A stretch of DNA of 64,000 nt from Flavimobilis rhizosphaerae. Its GTDB lineage: Bacteria > Actinomycetota > Actinomycetes > Actinomycetales > Cellulomonadaceae. The position numbers and the translations under genes are program-made. The notes under the pieces are model-generated. The model did no database searches. It had not been told where the DNA came from and saw nothing but the letters and a program-made list of their open reading frames with translations. Shown here one piece after another: positions 55,692-64,000 of the stretch. The stretch spans positions 62,001 to 126,000 of the forward strand of contig NZ_JACZDF010000004.1 in assembly GCF_014852685.1 (NCBI RefSeq), given 5' to 3'. The stretch's first letter is position 1; each line of letters begins with the position of its first letter.

Positions 55692-57665
55692 GTGACCCCC
55701 CGTGCTCCTCGTCGTCCTGACACCCGCGCCTGGCCCCCCGCGCCGGACGGCGTCGTCGTCGTCGACAAGCCTGCAGGCATGACGAGCCACGACGTCGTCG
55801 CGAAGGTCCGCTGGCTCGCGCGGACGCGCAAGGTCGGTCACGCCGGGACTCTCGACCCCATGGCGACGGGCGTGCTCGTCCTCGGGGTGGGGCGCGCGAC
55901 GCGTGCGCTCACGTACCTCGTCGGCGCCGACAAGGAGTACGTGACAACGATCCGGCTCGGAGCGGCGACGTCGACCGACGACGCTCAGGGTGAGACGGTC
56001 GCGACGACGGACGCCCGGCACGTCACCGCGGAGTCGTTGCGTGCGGCAGCCGAGGGTCTCACGGGCCAGATCCTCCAGGTTCCGAGCACGGTCTCCGCGA
56101 TCAAGGTCGACGGTCGGAGGGCCTACGACCTCGCGCGCGCGGGCGAGGACGTCGAGCTCGAGGCACGGCCCGTGACGGTGGCCCGGTTCGAGCTCAGTGA
56201 GCCGCGCACGGTCGAGGTCGACGGCGTGACGTTCGTCGACGTCGACGCGACGGTCGAGTGCTCGTCGGGCACGTATGTGCGGGCGTTGGCGCGCGACCTG
56301 GGTGCTGCGCTCGGCGTCGGCGGTCACCTCACGGCGCTGCGTCGCACGCGTGTCGGTGGGATCCGGGTCGAGGACGCGCACCGGCTCGACGTCCTCGTAT
56401 CGCGTGCCGAGGTCGACGCGCTGCCGGTCCCCGTCGTCGGGGCTGCGGACGCGCTGCGCGGGACGATGCCGTGGCACGTCCTCACGCACGAAGAGTCGCT
56501 GGCGGCCGTCCACGGGCGACGGGTCGCCCGTGGAGGGACGACCGAGGCGACCGTCGCGGGCGTCGACGGCGCGGGGCGGCTCGTCGCCGTGCTCACGCGG
56601 TCGGGTGCGTGGCTCAAACCTGTGACGGTGTTCATGGCGCCCGACGACCTCGTGCCGGATGGTGCTCCTCAGGACGCGGTGGTGGTCGACGGGAGGCAGA
56701 CGCAGGTGTGGCGCTCGCTCGACGAGCTCCCCGCGGACCTCGGCCCGACGGTCGTGACGATCGGCAACTTCGACGGGGTGCACCTCGGTCACCAGGAGGT
56801 GCTCGGGGTCGTCGTCGCGCAGGCGAGGGCGCGCGGCGCGGCCGCGGTCGCGGTGACGTTCACGCCGCACCCGCGTGCGGTCCATGTGCCCGAGGAGCCG
56901 TTGCGGCTCGTGACGAGCCCTGCGCAGCGGCGCGAGCTGCTCGCTGCGACGGGGCTCGACGGGGTGCTCGAGCTCGACTACACGCTCGCGTTCGCGGCGC
57001 AGTCCCCGCGGGAGTTCGTCGAGTCGTGCTTCGTCCGGGGGCTCGGCGCGACGGCGGTAGTCGTCGGGCGGGACGTGCAGCTCGGTGCCGGCAACTCCGG
57101 GAATCTCGCGACGCTCGTCGGGCTCGGCGAGGAGCACGGCTTCGAGGTCGTCACGGTCGAGGACCTCGGCGTCGCGGGCGGGCGCTGGTCGTCGACGGCG
57201 GCGCGCCGGCTTCTCGACGACGGGGACGTGACGCGCGCGTCACGGATCCTAGGCCGGCAGCACCGGCTGCGGGCCGAGGTCGTGCACGGTGACGCGCGGG
57301 GGCGGACGATCGGTTTCCCGACCGCGAACCTCTCCCAGGAGGTCGAGGGTCTCGTGCCTGCGGACGGCGTCTACGCGGGCTGGATGCTGCGACGGGGTGG
57401 GGGCGCGGACGCTGTGCTGCCGGCCGCCGTCTCGATCGGGACGAATCCGACGTTCGACGGCACCCAGCGGCGGGTCGAGGCGTACGTGCTCGACCGCACG
57501 GACCTCGATCTCTACGGGGAGGCCGTCGAGCTCGACCTCGTCGCGCACCTGCGTCCGACGTTGCGCTTCACGTCGGTCGACGAGCTCGTCACCCAGATGG
57601 ATGCGGACGTCGTCCGGGTGCGAGAGGTGCTTGCGGCCGAGGGTCCGCCCCCCGCGCGCCCCTGA
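55692..57665 (+). CDS. truB-ribF: TruB tRNA pseudouridine-55 synthase fused in frame to RibF riboflavin kinase/FAD synthetase
   Basis: One unbroken frame of 657 residues covers two enzymes that are normally separate neighbours. Residues 1-310 are TruB, which makes pseudouridine 55 in tRNA; the catalytic Asp55 lies in GHAGTLDPMATGVL, and the PUA-like end is near VTVFMAPDD. A linker of about 35 residues leads to RibF, which turns riboflavin into FMN and FAD. GNFDGVHLGH is at 358-367 and the flavokinase motif GFPTAN at 541-546. Inside the linker, GGGAGG (56691-56696) stands 9 bases before GTG 56706 (codon 339), so a separate RibF of 319 residues could also be made. GTG 55692 opens the frame. Sequencing error at a lost stop codon cannot be excluded. 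Confidence 0.9.
   Translation: MTPRAPRRPDTRAWPPAPDGVVVVDKPAGMTSHDVVAKVRWLARTRKVGHAGTLDPMATGVLVLGVGRATRALTYLVGADKEYVTTIRLGAATSTDDAQGETVATTDARHVTAESLRAAAEGLTGQILQVPSTVSAIKVDGRRAYDLARAGEDVELEARPVTVARFELSEPRTVEVDGVTFVDVDATVECSSGTYVRALARDLGAALGVGGHLTALRRTRVGGIRVEDAHRLDVLVSRAEVDALPVPVVGAADALRGTMPWHVLTHEESLAAVHGRRVARGGTTEATVAGVDGAGRLVAVLTRSGAWLKPVTVFMAPDDLVPDGAPQDAVVVDGRQTQVWRSLDELPADLGPTVVTIGNFDGVHLGHQEVLGVVVAQARARGAAAVAVTFTPHPRAVHVPEEPLRLVTSPAQRRELLAATGLDGVLELDYTLAFAAQSPREFVESCFVRGLGATAVVVGRDVQLGAGNSGNLATLVGLGEEHGFEVVTVEDLGVAGGRWSSTAARRLLDDGDVTRASRILGRQHRLRAEVVHGDARGRTIGFPTANLSQEVEGLVPADGVYAGWMLRRGGGADAVLPAAVSIGTNPTFDGTQRRVEAYVLDRTDLDLYGEAVELDLVAHLRPTLRFTSVDELVTQMDADVVRVREVLAAEGPPPARP
56706..57665 (+). 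other. ribF: Possible internal translation start giving stand-alone RibF
   Basis: GGGAGG at 56691-56696 followed by GTG 56706 has ideal ribosome-site spacing. The resulting product opens with WRSLDELPADLGP and is 319 residues long, the usual length of bacterial RibF. It is in the same frame as truB, with no stop codon between. This looks like a ribF initiation site kept after truB lost its stop codon. Whether it is used is unknown. Confidence 0.5.
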
Positions 57666-57833
57666 CCTGGGGAGGCGCTCGGCAGGGCTGGGGCGGGCGT
57701 CGCCGATGCTGCGCTTCCTGCTGCCCCGCCCCCTCCCGTGATGCTCCTGGGGTCTGTGAGATTCTGCGCCGACTTGTTATCGTTCGTCGCGGGTCGCCCA
57801 CGCGACCGCTCATCAGCAGATCAGGGGAACACC

Positions 57834-60548
57834 ATGCGCAGGCTCGTCTCAGCCGCGACCGTCGCCGCACTCACCGTCGCCGGGCTCGCGCTGCCCGTCG
57901 TCTCGATGCCCGTCGCGGCGGCGACACCGGTGACGCCCGAGGTTGTCAGCATGACGATCGACGGTGTTGACGCGCGCGCCGCGGCACAGCCGGGAGCGCT
58001 CGACGCGCCGCCCGAGGTGCGGACGGACGCCGCGACGGAACGGGCGGTCGCTCTCGAGGACGCGCTCGCACCGACGCCCGTCGAGGCCGTCCCCGAGCTC
58101 GTGCCGCTCGCTTCGGCGACGGATCCCGACCTGGCTGCGCTCACCCCGCTCACCCGGACCGAGCGGTTCACCGCCGTCGGCGTCACATGGGACGCGGCCT
58201 CGGCCGAGGAGGTCCTCGAGGTCACGGTACGCATCCGTGAGGGCGGCGCGTGGAGCGAGTGGGTCGCCCTGCCGGAGAGCGAAGCGGTCGCGACGTCGGA
58301 CCGCGCGGGGACGGAGCCGCTCGTCTCCGCCGGTGCCGACGGTGTCCAGGCGCGCGTCCGGACCGCGTCGGGGAACGAGCCTGCCGGGGTGCGCCTCGAC
58401 CTCGTCGACGCGGGCAGCTCGCCCGCTGACGCGTCGATCGGAGGCCCCGGCGCGCTCGCGACGGCATCGGCGGCGACCGCTTCCGTCCTGCGGCCACGGG
58501 TCGTCACCCGCGCGGAATGGGGCGCCGACGAGAAGCTGCGCCGCGCATGGACACCGCAGGACCAGTCGTCGCGGCTGGCCGCGATGTATGTCCACCACAC
58601 CGTCAACCGCAACGACTACGCCCGGAAGGACGCCGCCAAGCTCGTCCGGAGCGTGTACGCGTACCACACGCAGTCGATGAAGTGGCCGGACATCGGCTAC
58701 CAGTTCCTCGTCGACCGGTTCGGCACGCTCTACGAGGGACGCTACGGCGCGATCGACACGCTGCCGATCGGCGCCCAGGCGGGCGGCTACAACACGACGA
58801 CGATCGGCGTCTCGGCAATCGGCAACTTTGAGAACCGTGACGACAACAAGAACGGCAAGGTCGACGGACCCTCGAAGGCGATGCTCGAGTCGATCGCGCA
58901 GCTCCTCGCGTGGAAGGCCTACGAGCACGGGCTCGACCCGCGCGGGAAGGCCAAGCTCTACACGGGCACGAGCACGAAGAGCGGGGTCCACGCGAAGCCG
59001 GGGGAGACGATCACGGTCAACGTCATCCAGGGCCATCGCGACACGAACATCACGGCGTGCCCCGGCAAGACGCTCTACGCCAAGCTCGGGTCGATCCGGA
59101 CGCTCGTCGATGCGCTCGTCGACGTGGCCGTCGCCGCGCACGGCGCGGCGCAGCCGGTCCTGCCTGCGCCGGTGCCCGACGCGCACACCGCCCAGCAGAG
59201 CCCCGCACAGCTGACGACGCAGCAGGTCTACACATGGCAGCCGGTCGCGGGCGCGGTCGGCTACGAGCTGCTCGAGCGTCCCGCGTCGCACGGCAACGCG
59301 TTCGCTGACGCGCGCGGCTGGCGCACGATCGCGACGGTGAAGAACCCGCGGGCGACGCTCACCGTGAGCCCCGGCGTCAATCGCCTCGTCGTCGTGCGCG
59401 CGGTGTCCGCCACGGGGGAGCGCGGCGCGATGACCGACCTCGTGAGGGCGACGCGACCCGTCTCGCAGTCTGCGCTGACGTTCTCAGCAAGCTGGAAGAA
59501 GCAGCCGTCCGACGGTGCGGTCGACGGTGCGCTGCGGGCGACGACCGGCAAGGGGGCGACTCTCAAGGTGTCGTCCGTCAGGGATGCGCGCCGGATCGTG
59601 CTCGTCGGAGAGGAAGGCCCGGGCAACGGGAGGGTGAGCGTCTCCGTCGGCTCGATCGTCGTCGGCGAGGTGAGCTGGGCGGCGGACGCTCTTGCGTCGG
59701 CCGCTGTGCGGGTCGTCGACCTGCCCGCGGCGGTCTCGGGGACGGTGACGGTGCGGACGCTCGACAGCGGCACTCGCGTCGCGCTGACGTCGCTCGCGTT
59801 CCCACGCTGGGAGTCGACGGGCACGGCGCCGGGTGACGGCGGCGGGCCTGGCGGCCCGACGGGTCCCGCGCCGACCCCGACGCCGCCGCCTGCCCCGGCG
59901 GCACCCGCGACCCCCAAGCTCCGCGCTCCGGGTGCGACGGTCGCCCCGGTGCGGCTCTCGTCGACGGCGACGCTCCGCTGGAGCGCCGCGCCGCGTGCGA
60001 CGAGCTATGAGGTGCACGTCCGCACCGCGTCGCACGGGGGGAAGCTCGGTGCCTGGCGCGTCGCGAAGCGGACGACGTCGCGTGCGTACACGCTCAAGCT
60101 TGGCTACGGACGCACCGCCGAGGTCGGGATCGTCGCTGTCGGCGACGGGGGCCGCTCGGCACGCGCGGTCTTCCCGAAGATCACGCGGCACGTCTCGCCG
60201 GGCACGGTGCAGCGGTCGACGGGCGCGGCACGCTGGAAGACCGTCCGTGACGCGCGGTACCTGCGCGGCGTCGCGTGGACGACGTCGGCGAAGAGCGCGC
60301 GGCTGCGCGTGAAGAAGTCCAAGGACGTCCGCACGATCCAGGTAACGGCTGCGAGCGGGCGTGGCCATGGCCGGTTCGCCGTCTACGCAGGGTCAAAGCG
60401 CGTCGCGACGTTCTCGACCGCGTCGAGCCGGACGAAGCATCTCGTGCGGTACACGGTGAAGCTCTCGAAGCCCTTCTCGGGGACGGTGACGGTCAAGACC
60501 CTCGACCGTCGTCCGGTGCGGGTGAGCGCGGTGACGACCGCACGTTGA
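57834..60548 (+). CDS. Secreted N-acetylmuramoyl-L-alanine amidase with duplicated C-terminal modules
   Basis: A 904-residue exported protein. A signal peptide (about 1-26) and a 190-residue N-terminal region precede a PGRP/amidase_2 domain at about 220-440, starting at RAEWGADEK. Its zinc ligands are His254 (in VHHT), His401 (GHRDTN) and Cys409 (ACPG). It should cut the amide between muramic acid and the stem peptide. Two similar units follow: Fn3-like (about 464-546) plus a 113-residue module (547-659), a Pro/Gly linker, then Fn3-like (about 706-790) plus a 113-residue module (792-904). Both modules have GTVTV-R/K-TLD near their ends. ATG 57834 has AGGGGA upstream. The 168-base gap ahead of it probably carries a promoter in its AT-richer part (57760-57785). 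Confidence 0.88.
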   Translation: MRRLVSAATVAALTVAGLALPVVSMPVAAATPVTPEVVSMTIDGVDARAAAQPGALDAPPEVRTDAATERAVALEDALAPTPVEAVPELVPLASATDPDLAALTPLTRTERFTAVGVTWDAASAEEVLEVTVRIREGGAWSEWVALPESEAVATSDRAGTEPLVSAGADGVQARVRTASGNEPAGVRLDLVDAGSSPADASIGGPGALATASAATASVLRPRVVTRAEWGADEKLRRAWTPQDQSSRLAAMYVHHTVNRNDYARKDAAKLVRSVYAYHTQSMKWPDIGYQFLVDRFGTLYEGRYGAIDTLPIGAQAGGYNTTTIGVSAIGNFENRDDNKNGKVDGPSKAMLESIAQLLAWKAYEHGLDPRGKAKLYTGTSTKSGVHAKPGETITVNVIQGHRDTNITACPGKTLYAKLGSIRTLVDALVDVAVAAHGAAQPVLPAPVPDAHTAQQSPAQLTTQQVYTWQPVAGAVGYELLERPASHGNAFADARGWRTIATVKNPRATLTVSPGVNRLVVVRAVSATGERGAMTDLVRATRPVSQSALTFSASWKKQPSDGAVDGALRATTGKGATLKVSSVRDARRIVLVGEEGPGNGRVSVSVGSIVVGEVSWAADALASAAVRVVDLPAAVSGTVTVRTLDSGTRVALTSLAFPRWESTGTAPGDGGGPGGPTGPAPTPTPPPAPAAPATPKLRAPGATVAPVRLSSTATLRWSAAPRATSYEVHVRTASHGGKLGAWRVAKRTTSRAYTLKLGYGRTAEVGIVAVGDGGRSARAVFPKITRHVSPGTVQRSTGAARWKTVRDARYLRGVAWTTSAKSARLRVKKSKDVRTIQVTAASGRGHGRFAVYAGSKRVATFSTASSRTKHLVRYTVKLSKPFSGTVTVKTLDRRPVRVSAVTTAR

Positions 60549-60610
60549 GCGTGCGGCGAGCTGCGTTCGCGGGTGTCGTGCGTCACCGCGGTCCGGGCCA
60601 CCCGTGCTGG

Positions 60611-60616
60611 TAGGCT
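60611..60616 (+). promoter_or_regulatory. Candidate -10 element of rpsO
   Basis: TAGGCT at 60611-60616, giving a leader of about 83 nt before rpsO. The -35 region is not clear. Confidence 0.4.
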
Positions 60617-60705
60617 TGACCTCGCCGTTCGAACGGCCGCGGACAGAGAGTGCCCGGAGGATCAGCCCCGGCGCGCCGCGCAACGAGCTTATTACTAGGA
60701 GAATC

Positions 60706-60975
60706 GTGCCCCTCGACAAGGCCACCAAGCAGTCCATCATGTCCGAGTACGCGACCCACGAGGGCGACACCGGTTCCCCCGAGGTCCAGATCGCGATGCT
60801 CACGCAGCGCATCAAGGACCTCACGGAGCACCTCAAGGAGCACAAGCACGACCACCACAGCCGTCGTGGCCTGCTCCTCCTCGTCGGCCAGCGTCGTCGC
60901 CTCCTCGGCTACCTCCAGAAGGTCGACATCGCGCGCTACCGCAGCCTCATCGAGCGCCTCGGCCTGCGCCGCTGA
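60706..60975 (+). CDS. rpsO: 30S ribosomal protein S15
   Basis: S15 binds the central domain of 16S rRNA. The 89-residue sequence opens with [31 protein letters not shown]-type spacing and ends with the [16 protein letters not shown] helix. The [10 protein letters not shown] segment is the RNA-binding loop. GTG 60706 has AGGAGA at 60697-60702. The leader of about 80 nt could carry S15 autoregulation, but no structure is evident. Confidence 0.98.
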   Translation: MPLDKATKQSIMSEYATHEGDTGSPEVQIAMLTQRIKDLTEHLKEHKHDHHSRRGLLLLVGQRRRLLGYLQKVDIARYRSLIERLGLRR

Positions 60976-60980
60976 CACTT

Positions 60981-61019
60981 CCGAGCCAGCCCGGACCCCT
61001 TGGGTCCGGGCTGGCTCGG
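60981..61019 (+). terminator. Hairpin between rpsO and pnp
   Basis: CCGAGCCAGCCCGGACCC (60981-60998) pairs perfectly with 61002-61019 around CTT, an 18-bp stem that can be extended outward. In other bacteria this gap holds the rpsO terminator and the site where PNPase controls its own mRNA after RNase cleavage. Confidence 0.75.
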
Positions 61020-61182
61020 TGTCACCACCCGCGCCGGCCGCCCGGCCGCCGCACCCACCAGCACCACCCCGCCCCGGCAACCTCGTCCGGTCCTCGGTAG
61101 TGGCCCCCGTCACCGCAGCAGCGTTGCGTGGGCCTCGATCGAAGACCGTGGGGTCCGGGGCCGAACGAGAGGAGGGCACCCC

Positions 61183-63387
61183 ATGGAGGGTCCCGAGATC
61201 CAGTTCGCCGAGGCCGTGATCGACAACGGTCGCTTCGGCACCCGCACCGTCCGTTTCGAGACGGGCCGCCTGGCCAAGCAGGCCGCCGGCGCCGTCGTCG
61301 CCTACCTTGACGGCGACACCATGCTCCTGTCGGCCACGACGGCCGGCAAGCACCCGAAGGACCACTTCGACTTCTTCCCCCTGACGATCGACGTCGAGGA
61401 GCGCCAGTACGCCGCGGGCAAGATCCCCGGCTCGTTCTTCCGTCGCGAGGGCCGCCCCTCGACCGAGGCCATCCTCGCGTGCCGCCTCGTCGACCGCCCG
61501 CTGCGCCCCCTGTTCGTCAAGGGCCTGCGCAACGAGGTCCAGGTCGTCCTCACCGTCATGGCGATCCACCCGGACGACTCCTACGACACGCTCGCGATCA
61601 ACGCCGCCTCGGCGTCGACGCAGCTCTCCGGCCTGCCGTTCTCGGGCCCCGTCGCCGGTGTGCGCATCGCGCTCGTCGACGGCCAGTGGGTCGCGTTCCC
61701 GCGCTACTCCGAGCGTGAGCGCGCGACGTTCGACATGGTCGTCGCGGGCCGCGTCGTCGGCGACGACGTCGCGATCGCGATGATCGAGGCCGAGGCCCCC
61801 GAGGCGTCGTGGAACCTCATCCACGACGAGGGTGCCGTCGCCCCGACCGAGGACGTCGTGGCCCAGGGCCTCGAGGCCTCGAAGCCTTTCATCAAGGTGC
61901 TCGTCGAGGCCCAGGTCGCGCTCGCGCAGGCCGCGGCCAAGGAGACCCAGGTCTTCCCGACGTTCCCCGACTACCAGGCCGACACCTACGCGGCCGTCGA
62001 GGCCGCGGCGACCGCAGCCCTCGGCGACGCGCTCTCGATCGCGGACAAGCAGGACCGCGAGAACCGCCTCGACGAGATCAAGGCGGAGATCGTCGCGCAG
62101 CTCTCGGGCGACTTCGAGGGGCGTGAGAAGGAGCTCTCGGCGGCGTTCCGCTCCGTGCAGAAGCAGCTCATCCGTCAGCGCATCCTCACGGACGGCTTCC
62201 GCATCGACGGTCGTGGCCTGCGGGACATCCGCACGCTCTCGGCCGAGGTCGAGGTCCTCCCGCGCGTTCACGGCTCGGCGCTCTTCGAGCGCGGCGAGAC
62301 GCAGATCCTCGGTGTGACGACGCTCAACATGCTCCGCATGGAGCAGCAGCTCGACTCGCTCGCCCCCGAGACGCGCAAGCGCTACATGCACCACTACAAC
62401 TTCCCGCCCTACTCGACTGGCGAGACCGGCCGCGTGGGCTCGCCCAAGCGCCGCGAGATCGGCCACGGCGCGCTCGCCGAGCGCGCGATCGTGCCGGTGC
62501 TCCCGAGCCGCGAGGAGTTCCCCTACGCGATCCGTCAGGTGTCCGAGGCTCTCGGCTCCAACGGCTCGACGTCGATGGGCTCCGTGTGCGCCGCGACCCT
62601 CTCGCTGCTCAACGCCGGTGTGCCGCTGCGCGCACCCGTTGCGGGCATCGCCATGGGCCTCGTCTCCGACACCGTCGACGGTGAGACCCGCTACGCGGCA
62701 CTCACCGACATCCTCGGTGCCGAGGACGCGTTCGGCGACATGGACTTCAAGGTCGCCGGCACGCGGAAGTTCGTCACGGCCATCCAGCTCGACACGAAGC
62801 TCGACGGCATCCCCGCCGACGTGCTCATCGGTGCCCTCGCCCAGGCGAAGGAGGCTCGCCTCGCGATCCTCGACGTCATCGAGGAGGCCATCGACGTGCC
62901 GGACGAGATGTCGCCGTTCGCCCCGCGCGTCATCACGGTGAAGGTCCCCGTCGACAAGATCGGCGAGGTCATCGGCCCGAAGGGCAAGATGATCAACCAG
63001 ATCCAGGACGAGACGGGCGCGGACATCTCGATCGAGGACGACGGCACCGTGTACATCGGTGCCACGGACGGCCCGTCGGCCGAGGCCGCCCGCGCGGCGA
63101 TCAACGCGATCGCCAACCCGCACGTTCCCGAGATCGGTGAGCGCTTCGTCGGCACCGTCGTCAAGACGACGACGTTCGGCGCGTTCGTCTCGCTGTCGCC
63201 CGGCAAGGACGGTCTGCTGCACATCAGCCAGATCCGTCGTCTCGTCGGCGGCAAGCGTGTCGAGAACGTCGAGGACGTCCTCTCGATCGGCCAGAAGGTC
63301 CAGGTCGAGATCGGCGAGATCGACCCGCGCGGCAAGCTGTCGCTCCACGCGGTCGTCGAGGACGAGCCGGCAGGGGACGACGCCTGA
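61183..63387 (+). CDS. pnp: Polyribonucleotide nucleotidyltransferase (PNPase)
   Basis: PNPase degrades RNA 3' to 5' by phosphorolysis and can add 3' tails. Two RNase PH domains (about 10-150 and 330-560) flank an all-helical domain. The second has [15 protein letters not shown] and the catalytic Asp region [13 protein letters not shown]. The KH domain has [12 protein letters not shown] (Gly598 onward) and the S1 domain ends in [11 protein letters not shown]. The length of 734 residues is normal. ATG 61183 has GGAGGG 6 nt upstream. Confidence 0.97.
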   Translation: MEGPEIQFAEAVIDNGRFGTRTVRFETGRLAKQAAGAVVAYLDGDTMLLSATTAGKHPKDHFDFFPLTIDVEERQYAAGKIPGSFFRREGRPSTEAILACRLVDRPLRPLFVKGLRNEVQVVLTVMAIHPDDSYDTLAINAASASTQLSGLPFSGPVAGVRIALVDGQWVAFPRYSERERATFDMVVAGRVVGDDVAIAMIEAEAPEASWNLIHDEGAVAPTEDVVAQGLEASKPFIKVLVEAQVALAQAAAKETQVFPTFPDYQADTYAAVEAAATAALGDALSIADKQDRENRLDEIKAEIVAQLSGDFEGREKELSAAFRSVQKQLIRQRILTDGFRIDGRGLRDIRTLSAEVEVLPRVHGSALFERGETQILGVTTLNMLRMEQQLDSLAPETRKRYMHHYNFPPYSTGETGRVGSPKRREIGHGALAERAIVPVLPSREEFPYAIRQVSEALGSNGSTSMGSVCAATLSLLNAGVPLRAPVAGIAMGLVSDTVDGETRYAALTDILGAEDAFGDMDFKVAGTRKFVTAIQLDTKLDGIPADVLIGALAQAKEARLAILDVIEEAIDVPDEMSPFAPRVITVKVPVDKIGEVIGPKGKMINQIQDETGADISIEDDGTVYIGATDGPSAEAARAAINAIANPHVPEIGERFVGTVVKTTTFGAFVSLSPGKDGLLHISQIRRLVGGKRVENVEDVLSIGQKVQVEIGEIDPRGKLSLHAVVEDEPAGDDA

Positions 63388-63388
63388 C

Positions 63389-64000
63389 GTGAGCTGGAAC
63401 CTTCCTCTCACCCGCGCGGGTGAGCCGGGGAGCGAGCTGACCGCCGGGCAGGACGGCACCGTCATCCGACGGTCCGTCCTGCCCGGCGGTCTTCGCGTCC
63501 TCACCGAGTCCATGCCGGGCCAGCGCTCGGCGAGCATCGGCATGTGGGTCGGCGTCGGCTCCCGTGACGAGACGTCGGGCCACTTCGGCTCGACGCACTT
63601 CCTCGAGCACCTGCTCTTCAAGGGCACGGAGCGGCGTGACGCCATGTCGATCGCGGAGGCCTTCGACGAGGTCGGTGGCGAGGCCAACGCGGCGACCGCC
63701 AAGGAGAGCACGTGCTACTACGCGCGCGTGCTCGACCAGGACCTGCCCATGGCGGTCGACGTCATCATGGACATGATGACGTCGGCGCGGCTTGACGCCG
63801 ACGAGCTCGAGACCGAGCGCGGTGTCATCCTCGAAGAGCTCGCCATGAATGACGACGACCCGACGGACGTCGTCCACGAGGAGTTCTCGAAGGCGGTCCT
63901 CGGCGACACGCCGCTCGGCCGCCCGATCGGCGGGACGCCGCAGGCGATCCGCGACGTCCCCCGGGACGCCGTGTGGGAGCACTATCGGTGGCACTACCGG
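63389..64000 (+). CDS. M16 family zinc metallopeptidase, N-terminal part (runs off the window)
   Basis: An open frame from GTG 63389 reaches the window end (204 codons visible). The inverted zinc motif HFLEH is at residues 70-74 (His70, Glu73, His74), and the third-ligand region EVGGEANAATAKE follows. The ERGVILEELAM segment is also typical. The family includes mitochondrial processing peptidase-like proteins (PepR/YmxG), whose gene commonly follows pnp. It starts one base after the pnp stop. The rest of the protein (usually about 420-450 residues) is outside the window. Confidence 0.93.
   Translation, partial: MSWNLPLTRAGEPGSELTAGQDGTVIRRSVLPGGLRVLTESMPGQRSASIGMWVGVGSRDETSGHFGSTHFLEHLLFKGTERRDAMSIAEAFDEVGGEANAATAKESTCYYARVLDQDLPMAVDVIMDMMTSARLDADELETERGVILEELAMNDDDPTDVVHEEFSKAVLGDTPLGRPIGGTPQAIRDVPRDAVWEHYRWHYR

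Noticed and set aside
60583-63711. Very long open frame on the minus strand opposite rpsO, pnp and the M16 gene
   Set aside because: Its codons are complementary shadows of strongly conserved plus-strand genes. The translation is Arg/Asp/Val-rich without family motifs, an effect of high GC with few stop codons.

Overview
The window is about 72% GC by eye, uses GTG starts very often and has many 1-4 bp stop/start overlaps. Its gene order is that of the actinobacterial translation, ribosome and RNA-processing core. Together with a WhiG/FliA-type sigma gene next to xerC, an ileS T-box leader and a glnK-glnD-ffh string, this points to a high-GC Micrococcales actinobacterium, probably near Cellulomonas or Sanguibacter. 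The genus is inference. I see no rRNA, tRNA, CRISPR array, insertion sequence or prophage.

Layout. (1) 1-9.0 kb: the end of a short-chain dehydrogenase gene, a terminator, a doubtful small ORF, then a T-box-controlled ileS followed by folC, DUF4233 and ndk. A dihydroxyacetone kinase operon (dhaKLM) of the PEP-dependent type sits inside this block, between folC and DUF4233. (2) 9.0-20.8 kb: smc, a small membrane protein and ftsY; the nitrogen operon amt-glnK-glnD behind possible GlnR boxes; then ffh and an amidohydrolase. Both SRP GTPases, FtsY and Ffh, are therefore close together. (3) 20.9-31.2 kb: rpsP-khpA-rimM-trmD, rplS, lepB-rnhB-DUF2469, yraN-comM-dprA, xerC and a flagellar/sporulation-type sigma factor. 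(4) 31.2-44.8 kb: a convergent M23 peptidase, rpsB-tsf, pyrH-frr-cdsA-rlmN, a DivIVA-domain protein, dxr, a site-2 protease, ispG, a GNAT protein and proS. (5) 45.0-48.8 kb: an accessory module of an ABC-2 exporter on the minus strand, divergent from a NarL-type histidine kinase/response regulator pair. (6) 48.9-64.0 kb: a DUF4439 lipoprotein, rimP-nusA-ylxR-infB-rbfA, one open frame encoding TruB followed by RibF, a large secreted amidase inserted ahead of rpsO, pnp, and the start of an M16 peptidase gene.

How the parts fit together. Most genes serve translation (ileS, proS, rpsP, rplS, rpsB, rpsO, tsf, frr, infB), ribosome and RNA maturation (rimM, rimP, rbfA, trmD, truB, rlmN, pnp), protein export (ffh, ftsY, lepB, site-2 protease), isoprenoid synthesis (dxr, ispG) and chromosome biology (smc, xerC, dprA). 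Accessory content is limited to dhaKLM, the exporter/two-component module and the amidase.

There is no obvious new multi-gene defence or mobile system. The most unusual items are the unbroken truB-ribF frame that keeps an apparent internal ribF start site; the amidase with two C-terminal modules of equal length; a repeated -10 hexamer placed exactly 6 nt before start codons, which suggests leaderless transcripts; a GlnD that stops after its HD domain; and several intergenic palindromes, including a 49-bp one before truB and mutually exclusive hairpins after proS. All promoter and terminator calls come from reading the sequence by eye.
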